From Rhizobium vallis (GTDB lineage: Bacteria; Pseudomonadota; Alphaproteobacteria; Rhizobiales; Rhizobiaceae), in contig NZ_ML133688.1 of assembly GCF_003985155.1 (NCBI RefSeq), positions 434,001-498,000 on the forward strand: a stretch of 64,000 nucleotides of DNA, written 5' to 3'. The position numbers were made by a program, and so were the translations under genes. This document shows positions 58,301 through 64,000 of the stretch, piece after piece. The first letter of the stretch is position 1. Each line of letters begins with the position of its first letter. Under the pieces are notes generated by a model. It searched no databases, had not been told where the DNA came from, and saw only the letters and a list, made by a program, of their open reading frames with translations.

Positions 58301-59383
58301 ATGATCAACCTGCGTGGCATAGCAGCCTTTCTGACGCTGCTGGTAGCGGCGGCGCAAGGCCATGCGGCCGGCGTGACGATCGGCGTCGTCGCCCCTCAGG
58401 GTGGCCCGCTCGGCCTGCTCGGCGCACAGATTGCCGCCGGCGCCGGTTTCGAGATCCAGCAATCCGGCAATACGCTCGTTGCGATCAATGAGACCTGCGA
58501 AGACAATAGCGGCGCGGCGGTTGCCGATGCGCTCGTCAATGCGAAAGTCCAGGTCGCCGTCGGCTTTCTCTGCAGCGAAACGCTGGAAGGCGCGCTGCCG
58601 AAGCTGAAGGACGCCAATATTCCCGCAATCACCGTCTCCGTGCGCTCGCGCATCCTGATGGAGGATGCGTTGAAAAACGGCTGGCCGCTCTTCCGCATGG
58701 CGCCCGCCGACGGCACCGAGGCGGCAAAGGTCATCGACGTCATCTTGAAGGACTGGGCTGCTGATCCGATCGCCCTCATCGAGGATGGCACCATCCATGG
58801 CCACGAACTGACGGAAGCGGTGCGCAATGCGCTGGAGCAGAACGGCCTGAAGCCTGTGTTCATCGATACCTACCGCCCGGGACAGGAGCAGCAGATCGCC
58901 CTCGTCCGCCGCCTGAAACGGGCGGGCGCCACCAGGGTCTTCATCGGCGGTGACCGTAACGATGTCGCCGTCATCGCCCGTGATGCCAAGGCGGAGAACA
59001 TCCCGCTCTCCATTCTTGGCGGCGATGCCATGCGCGCCGCCAATCAACCCCTGGCACTCGCCGATGGCGTGCGCGCCGTCGCTTTGCCTGAATATGCTTT
59101 GCTTCAGGAAGGCACGGCGGCGGCCGACGCGCTGCGCGCCAAAGGCACCGAGCCGGAAGGTTATGTTCTGCCGTCGCTGGCCGCCGCCCTCATTGCGGGA
59201 CAGTCGGCGGAAGCCGCAGCTGCGGCAAGCAAGCCCCTGCAGGAGGCGCTTGTCGGCACGACATTCCAGACGCCGGTCGGCGCGATTGTCTTCACCGGCG
59301 CACATGAACTTTCGCAAAATCCCTACCGCCTGCTCGAATGGCGGGGCAACGGCTTTTTTCCACCTGCGGCGCCAACGCAATAA
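58301..59383 (+). CDS. Periplasmic binding protein, branched-chain amino-acid ABC type
   Basis: 360 residues. A signal peptide (MINLRGIAAFLTLLVAAAQGHA) is followed by a Leu/Ile/Val-binding type I fold (VTIGVVAPQGGPLGLLGAQIAAGAGF, then IPAITVSVRSR and GGDAMRAANQP). Permease and ATPase genes are not adjacent, so the ligand and transporter are unknown; some such proteins serve as sensors. Divergent from the flavin reductase. Confidence 0.85.
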   Translation: MINLRGIAAFLTLLVAAAQGHAAGVTIGVVAPQGGPLGLLGAQIAAGAGFEIQQSGNTLVAINETCEDNSGAAVADALVNAKVQVAVGFLCSETLEGALPKLKDANIPAITVSVRSRILMEDALKNGWPLFRMAPADGTEAAKVIDVILKDWAADPIALIEDGTIHGHELTEAVRNALEQNGLKPVFIDTYRPGQEQQIALVRRLKRAGATRVFIGGDRNDVAVIARDAKAENIPLSILGGDAMRAANQPLALADGVRAVALPEYALLQEGTAAADALRAKGTEPEGYVLPSLAAALIAGQSAEAAAAASKPLQEALVGTTFQTPVGAIVFTGAHELSQNPYRLLEWRGNGFFPPAAPTQ

Positions 59384-59447
59384 GCAACGCGCCAGCCTTG
59401 AATCCGGCCGCCGTGGTCAAATGGCGGCCCATACGGAGTAAGACCTG

Positions 59448-60125
59448 ATGACGCTGCCCATTCGCATTGCCCCTTCGATCCTCGCGGCGGATTTCGCCAG
59501 GCTCGGCGAGGAGGTGCGCGACGTGACGGCCGCCGGCGCCGACTGGATCCATCTCGACGTGATGGACGGCCACTTCGTCCCGAACATTTCCTTCGGCCCC
59601 GATGTCATCAAGTCGCTGCGCTCCTACACGTCAGCCACTTTCGATTGCCACCTGATGATCTCGCCTGTCGACGACTATCTCGAAGCCTTCGCCAAGGCCG
59701 GCTGCGACCGCATCACCGTCCATGCCGAAGCCGGGCCGCATCTGCACCGCTCGCTGCAGACCGTGCGCAATCTCGGCAAGAAGGTCGGGGTGACGATCAA
59801 TCCGGCAACCCCGCTGAGCGCCATCGAGAACGTGCTCGACGATGTCGATCTCATCCTCATCATGTCGGTCAATCCCGGCTTCGGCGGCCAGAAGTTCATT
59901 CCGGCCATGGCGGCGAAGATCGCCGCGGCGAAATCACTGATCGGTGACCGGCCTATCGAACTTGAGGTCGACGGTGGGGTTACCGTGGAAACGGCCCCAT
60001 TGATCGCGCGCGCCGGCGGCAACGTCCTCGTTGCCGGCTCGGCAATTTTCAAGGGCGATACGGTCGAGGATTATCGCAAGACCGTCACCGATCTGCGTCA
60101 GGCAGCCGAAGGGGCACGAGCATGA
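59448..60125 (+). CDS. rpe: Ribulose-phosphate 3-epimerase
   Basis: 225 residues. APSILAADFARLGEEV, WIHLDVMDGHFVPNISFGPDVI, FDCHLMI, the MSVNPGFGGQKFIP loop and LEVDGGVTVE identify Rpe. It interconverts ribulose-5-P and xylulose-5-P in the pentose phosphate pathway; metal ligands His, Asp, His, Asp are present. The ATG at 59448 has a weak GGAG region upstream. Overlaps the next gene by four bases. Confidence 0.97.
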   Translation: MTLPIRIAPSILAADFARLGEEVRDVTAAGADWIHLDVMDGHFVPNISFGPDVIKSLRSYTSATFDCHLMISPVDDYLEAFAKAGCDRITVHAEAGPHLHRSLQTVRNLGKKVGVTINPATPLSAIENVLDDVDLILIMSVNPGFGGQKFIPAMAAKIAAAKSLIGDRPIELEVDGGVTVETAPLIARAGGNVLVAGSAIFKGDTVEDYRKTVTDLRQAAEGARA

Positions 60126-60847
60126 GAAAAAGTCTGATCATCGGTGGCATGCTCGTCGGCGCGCTTGCCGGCCTGCCCGGCATGTCACTTGCCGGCGACA
60201 TCGCCAGCGTCCAGCCGATTGGGTTTTCCGCTGACGGCAAGGTCTTTGCGTTCCAGGAATTCGGCATCAAGGAGAGCGGCAACGTCCCCTATTCCGAAAC
60301 CTACTTCATCGACACCGACAGCGGCGAGTATCTCGAAGGCACGCCCTTCCGCACAGAGCTGACTGACAAGGACGCCAATCTTTCCAAGGCGAGGCGTCAG
60401 AACCTGACGGCGGCGCGCAGCCAGATGGACAAATACGACCTTCTGACCAATCCCGGTCTGATCGCTGCCTTCAACCCACCAACCGAACTCGGCTCGCCCT
60501 CGAAGACGCTTCGCTACACCACACTTGCGACCGACGGTCCGCCGAAATCGCCCTATACACTCTCGCTTACCGAGATGCCGGTGCCGACGCCGAAGGATTG
60601 CGCGGCGGTCGACAGGCGGGTCCTGGGCTTCAGCCTGCAGATGATCGAAAAGCAAGGCGTTCCGAACCGCCAGGCGGCGCGCCAGGTGACGGCTGTTCCG
60701 GCCGAGCGCACGTGTTCGGTGGAATACAGGATCGGCGGCGCCCTGGTCTACCAGCCGGAAGGCGGAAACCAGGTTCATATCGCGCTCGTCCTCGCCTTCG
60801 ATGCGGCGAGGAACGGACGCTGGATCGCCGTTCCGGTTCATCCCTGA
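60122..60847 (+). CDS. DUF2259 family exported protein
   Basis: 241 residues. The signal peptide is LIIGGMLVGALAGLPGMSLA. The mature part has IGFSADGKVFAFQEFGI and YFIDTDSGEYLEGTPF, typical of DUF2259, function unknown. The ATG overlaps the rpe stop (ATGA). Another gene starts three bases after its stop, so rpe-DUF2259-membrane protein form one unit. Confidence 0.88.
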   Translation: MRKSLIIGGMLVGALAGLPGMSLAGDIASVQPIGFSADGKVFAFQEFGIKESGNVPYSETYFIDTDSGEYLEGTPFRTELTDKDANLSKARRQNLTAARSQMDKYDLLTNPGLIAAFNPPTELGSPSKTLRYTTLATDGPPKSPYTLSLTEMPVPTPKDCAAVDRRVLGFSLQMIEKQGVPNRQAARQVTAVPAERTCSVEYRIGGALVYQPEGGNQVHIALVLAFDAARNGRWIAVPVHP

Positions 60848-60849
60848 GC

Positions 60850-61335
60850 ATGGATCGTTTTCGGGCGGCAAAGCCGCCCTACCCCGATCTCTTCGCCGGC
60901 GCATTGCTCTGGGGCATGCAGATGCTGGCCGCCGCCATGCTCGGCCTTTACCTCCGCAACGGCCTGCAGACGAGCCGGCTTGGCGAGGTCGCCGTGCTCT
61001 ACTTCCTTGGCGGCCTGCTTTCGTGGCCCTTCGCTCTGCCGGTCGCCCGCTTCCTCGCGTATAACAGGCCGTCGGAAGCCCGGTTTGCCGCATTTTTCGT
61101 GACACTGACGGCCGCCACGATCCTGATGACCGCCTTTCTCTTTGCGATGGAATACCGGATCTTCTATTCGCGCTGGCACGCGCCCTTCGGCAGCATCGTC
61201 TGGGCCTTCCAGTTCGTCTTCACCAGCGTCAGCGCCGTCTACCAGTTCCTGGTGATCGGATTGCGCCTTTTCCTGCCGCTCGGCCTCGTCTGCCTTGTCG
61301 CAAGCAGCTATCATCTTGCCAAACGCATGCGTTGA
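60850..61335 (+). CDS. Hypothetical integral membrane protein
   Basis: 161 residues with four hydrophobic segments (LFAGALLWGMQMLAAAMLGLYL, VLYFLGGLLSWPFALPVARF, FFVTLTAATILMTAFLFAM, FQFVFTSVSAVYQFLVIGLRLFLPL). No family recognised. Begins right after the DUF2259 stop and is presumably co-transcribed with it. The N-terminus is proline-rich and cytoplasmic. Confidence 0.8.
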   Translation: MDRFRAAKPPYPDLFAGALLWGMQMLAAAMLGLYLRNGLQTSRLGEVAVLYFLGGLLSWPFALPVARFLAYNRPSEARFAAFFVTLTAATILMTAFLFAMEYRIFYSRWHAPFGSIVWAFQFVFTSVSAVYQFLVIGLRLFLPLGLVCLVASSYHLAKRMR

Positions 61336-61396
61336 GATTGCCGCCCGTCTTTGATACAGGGGCGCTAACAAACCTCTTGAATGAAGGCAGCCGCCC

Positions 61397-62704
61397 ATGA
61401 TCCCGCGTTATTCCCGGCCCGAAATGGTCGCCATCTGGTCTCCCGAAACCAAGTTCCGCATCTGGTTCGAGATCGAGGCGCACGCCTGCGACGCGCTGGC
61501 CGAACTCGGCGTCATCCCGAAATCGGCGGCAAAGACGATCTGGGAGAAGGGTGGCGCCGCCACTTTCGACGTCGCCCGCATCGATGAGATCGAGGCCGTC
61601 ACCAAGCACGACGTCATCGCCTTCCTCACCCACCTCGCCGAGATCGTCGGCCCGGATGCCCGCTTCGTCCACCAGGGCATGACCTCGTCCGACGTGCTCG
61701 ACACCTGCTTCAATGTCCAGCTGGTGCGCGCCACCGATATCCTCATCGCTGATATCGACCGCCTGCTTGCGGCGCTGAAGACTCGCGCCTTCGAACACAA
61801 GGACACCGTCACCATCGGCCGCTCGCACGGCATCCATGCCGAGCCCACCACCTTCGGCGTCAAACTGGCGCTCGCCTATGCCGAATTCGAGCGCTGCCGC
61901 CAGCGCCTTGTCGCCGCCCGCGAGGAAGTCGCGACCTGCGCCATCTCGGGTGCCGTCGGCACCTTCGCCAACATCGATCCGCGCGTCGAGGAACATGTCG
62001 CCGAGGCCCTCGGCCTGAAGGCCGAGCCGGTCTCGACCCAGGTCATCCCGCGTGACCGCCACGCCATGTATTTCGCCACGCTCGGCGTCGTCGCCTCCTC
62101 GATCGAACGCCTGGCGACCGAGATCCGCCACCTGCAGCGCACCGAGGTGCTGGAAGCCGAGGAATATTTCTCCCCCGGCCAAAAGGGCTCCTCGGCCATG
62201 CCCCACAAGCGTAACCCGGTGCTGACCGAAAACCTGACCGGCCTTGCCCGCATGGTCCGCTCCTATGCCATGCCGGCCATGGAAAACGTCGCCCTCTGGC
62301 ACGAGCGCGATATTTCCCACTCCTCGGTCGAACGCATGATCGGCCCGGATGCCACAGTCACCCTCGATTTCGCCCTCGCCCGCCTGGCCGGCGTCATCGA
62401 AAAGCTGCTGGTCTACCCGGAGAATATGGAGAAGAACCTCAACAAGTTCCGCGGCCTCGTCCATTCGCAGCGCGTCCTGCTAGCGCTGACCCAAGCCGGC
62501 ACCTCCCGCGAGGACGCCTACCGCCTGGTGCAGCGCAACGCCATGAAGGTCTGGGAACAGGGCAAGGATTTCTTGGAGGAACTGCTGGCTGATGCGGAGG
62601 TTCGGGCTGCCCTTTCGGAGGAGGATATTCGGGAGAAATTTGATCTCGGATACCATACCAAGCATGTCGACACGATTTTCCGACGGGTGTTTGGTAACGC
62701 CTGA
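61397..62704 (+). CDS. purB: Adenylosuccinate lyase
   Basis: 435 residues. Catalyses two steps of purine synthesis, releasing fumarate. MIPRYSRPEMVAIWSPETKF, VHQGMTSSDVLDTCF, the signature GSSAMPHKRNPVLTENL, and ISHSSVERM are all present. Start ATG at 61397. Typical length. Stands 62 bases after the membrane protein gene with its own gap. Confidence 0.97.
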   Translation: MIPRYSRPEMVAIWSPETKFRIWFEIEAHACDALAELGVIPKSAAKTIWEKGGAATFDVARIDEIEAVTKHDVIAFLTHLAEIVGPDARFVHQGMTSSDVLDTCFNVQLVRATDILIADIDRLLAALKTRAFEHKDTVTIGRSHGIHAEPTTFGVKLALAYAEFERCRQRLVAAREEVATCAISGAVGTFANIDPRVEEHVAEALGLKAEPVSTQVIPRDRHAMYFATLGVVASSIERLATEIRHLQRTEVLEAEEYFSPGQKGSSAMPHKRNPVLTENLTGLARMVRSYAMPAMENVALWHERDISHSSVERMIGPDATVTLDFALARLAGVIEKLLVYPENMEKNLNKFRGLVHSQRVLLALTQAGTSREDAYRLVQRNAMKVWEQGKDFLEELLADAEVRAALSEEDIREKFDLGYHTKHVDTIFRRVFGNA

Positions 62705-62782
62705 GCGAACCGGGATCGGTATTTTGCAAATGGAAGCGGACTCAAGCTTGATGTCCGCTTCCGAAGTGGCGCGGCCGACTCA

Positions 62783-63070
62783 ATGAAGGAGGAGCAGGTG
62801 AAAAAGCTACCCGGTGAGGTATATTTCTTTGTTGTCCTGTGGGCATTGTTCGCGCCAGCCCTCGTCGTGTATTTTATAGCAAAGCTTAAATATGTTGAGC
62901 TTGAACACATCGATTTCGCGTCTGTCGCTAATTTCAATTTTGTATGGCCGATACCCGCAGCTATTTTATTGACGATTCTGCTTATGTTGGAATTGGCATC
63001 TTATTTTAAATTTAAGCTCGGTTTCTTTTCAGCATGGCACGCCGTAGCTATGAACACTCTGGAAAAATGA
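62783..63070 (+). CDS. AT-rich hypothetical membrane protein
   Basis: 95 residues with two hydrophobic helices (VYFFVVLWALFAPALVVYFIA and FVWPIPAAILLTILLMLELASYF). No family recognised. Its GC content is lower than flanking genes, like the gene at 47762. AAGGAGGAGCAGG lies inside the reading frame, so the true start could be a GTG at 62798 that follows it. The fold looks real, but expression is uncertain. Confidence 0.6.
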   Translation: MKEEQVKKLPGEVYFFVVLWALFAPALVVYFIAKLKYVELEHIDFASVANFNFVWPIPAAILLTILLMLELASYFKFKLGFFSAWHAVAMNTLEK

Positions 63071-63148
63071 AAGAGACCCGGTCTGTCAAAGAGACTAGAT
63101 AGCCCTATCTTCTGCCAAGCGACCTCACTGCCAACCTTCAACGGTTGC

Positions 63149-63607
63149 CTATCTCTGCTTCGCCGGCTTGGCGGAAACGCGCCGCTTCTTCGGCTCGGCC
63201 TTTCTCGACGATGCTGCCTCGATTGATTCCGATACCCTGCAGGCCTCCGTCTCGCCCCGGCCTTTCGCGGCCTTCGCGACCAGCTCGTCGAGACGTTTCA
63301 GCTCCTCCTCATCGAGATTTTCGATGCCGATGAAGCGGTTTTCGGCGTGGCTTGTCAGGATGATCTCGTTGAGTTTGGCCTGGATTGCCCGCGTGTCACG
63401 GGTCTGGGCATTCTGCAGCACGAAGACCATCAGGAAGGTGATGATCGTCGTGCCCGTATTGATGATCAACTGCCATGTTTCGGAATAGCCGAAGAACGGG
63501 CCGAGCGCCGCCCAGACAATGACGACCATCAGCGCCAGGATAAAGACGACGGGCTTGCCCGCCCATTCCGATGTCTTGGTTGCGAAGTGGGCAAACAGAT
63601 GCTTCAT
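63149..63607 (-). CDS. Low-affinity iron permease family protein
   Basis: 152 residues. Two membrane helices (GKPVVFILALMVVIVWAALG and TWQLIINTGTTIITFLMVFVLQNAQ) match the low-affinity iron permease family, with RDTRAIQAKLNEIIL. The charged tail (EELKRLDELVAKAAKG onward) is cytosolic. Iron transport is not established for bacterial members. The ATG at 63607 has AGAGGTGACG upstream. Confidence 0.85.
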   Translation of the reverse strand: MKHLFAHFATKTSEWAGKPVVFILALMVVIVWAALGPFFGYSETWQLIINTGTTIITFLMVFVLQNAQTRDTRAIQAKLNEIILTSHAENRFIGIENLDEEELKRLDELVAKAAKGRGETEACRVSESIEAASSRKAEPKKRRVSAKPAKQR

Positions 63608-63715
63608 CGTCACCTCTGAAATCCTTCCTCGGAGTTTACGCTAAAAAACGCCGAGGAAGGTTCGAAGGTTCCAGCAGATCACGGCCGGGGCCGCGATCCC
63701 TCGGAATAGCTGTGG

Positions 63716-64000
63716 CTACGGGGCTTCTCGCGCAATCAGCTTGCGATAGAGGTGCCATGTCGCATGGCCGAGGACGGGAATGACGAGGGCAAGTCCGGCA
63801 AAGACCGGGATCGTGCCGATGACGAGGAGAGCTGCGACGATCAGACCCCAGAGCAGCACCGGCACCGGGTTCATGACCATTGCGCGGATCGAGGTCACGA
63901 CGGCGGAAACCGCCCCGACATCGCGGTCGAGCAGCAGCGGAAAGGTGATGACGGAAATTGCCAGCACGACGAGCGCAAAGACGAAACCGATGAGGTTACC
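63716..64000 (-). CDS. DUF2189 family membrane protein (partial, 5' end off window)
   Basis: The frame remains open to the window edge at 64000. Visible: FVFALVVLAISVITFPLLLDRDVGAV, then a second hydrophobic helix and LALVIPVLGHATWHLYRKLIA. FPLLLDRDVG is a hallmark of DUF2189. At least 95 residues of the C-terminus are present; the N-terminal part lies beyond the window. Function unknown. Confidence 0.85.
   Translation of the reverse strand, partial: GNLIGFVFALVVLAISVITFPLLLDRDVGAVSAVVTSIRAMVMNPVPVLLWGLIVAALLVIGTIPVFAGLALVIPVLGHATWHLYRKLIAREAP

Overview
The window is chromosomal DNA of a fast-growing Rhizobium, most likely of the R. leguminosarum / R. etli / R. phaseoli group. Evidence is the high GC, the gene set (PccA/PccB, BTLCP proteinase, DUF982, DUF1489, ATP12-type chaperone), and a suf operon in the rhizobial order sufS2-B-C-D-S1-X-A with sites resembling RirA and Irr boxes. 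The species call is inference; no marker gene settles it. Nearly all of it is dense housekeeping sequence. I see no prophage, integrase, IS element, CRISPR array, plasmid functions or symbiosis genes.

Layout. 0-9.5 kb: proline iminopeptidase, BTLCP proteinase, a 275-bp palindromic repeat element, D-Ala-D-Ala carboxypeptidase with a SPOR domain, DUF1489, L-serine dehydratase and two membrane proteins. 9.5-17 kb: an autoregulated-looking MerR gene, MgtE, a peptide-deformylase-like protein lacking its metal ligands, a BON protein, a repeat-containing exported protein, an ICMT-like methyltransferase, tRNA-Leu(GAG), LipB and an EamA transporter. 17-27 kb: propionyl-CoA carboxylase, alpha on + and beta on -, separated by small genes including a Gdx/SugE guanidinium exporter behind a guanidine-II riboswitch. 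pccB ends a minus-strand run crcB-rluA-HAD-atp12-lipoprotein-pccB.

27-34 kb: a periplasmic copper pair (a YcnI-PCuAC fusion plus a small Cys protein), then the glycine cleavage operon gcvT-gcvH-gcvP behind a tandem glycine riboswitch. A DUF982 gene follows, and after it a decayed second copy of the gcvP 3' end. LipB and GcvH are linked in function, since octanoate/lipoate is attached to GcvH; SdaA uses serine, which connects to the glycine pool. 34-44 kb: GH25 lysozyme-like lipoprotein, an orphan flagellar-rod-like protein, a hydrolase, then the eight-gene minus-strand suf operon. It contains an undescribed 80-aa ORF between sufB and sufC, and three evenly spaced inverted repeats between sufS2 and sufB.

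44-64 kb: AnmK, TyrS, a large AsmA-like protein, Bcp plus a DUF455 ferritin-like protein, an M23 peptidase, a DEAD-box helicase, a Nudix hydrolase, a TfoX-N protein, a flavin reductase, an ABC binding protein, Rpe-DUF2259-membrane protein, PurB, a low-affinity iron permease-like protein, and a DUF2189 gene cut by the window edge.

No wholly new multi-gene system is evident. The best leads are the suf operon's extra ORF and hairpin array with a combined Irr/RirA promoter, the non-catalytic deformylase homologue, the guanidine-II riboswitch, the duplicated gcvP tail, and the palindromic element.
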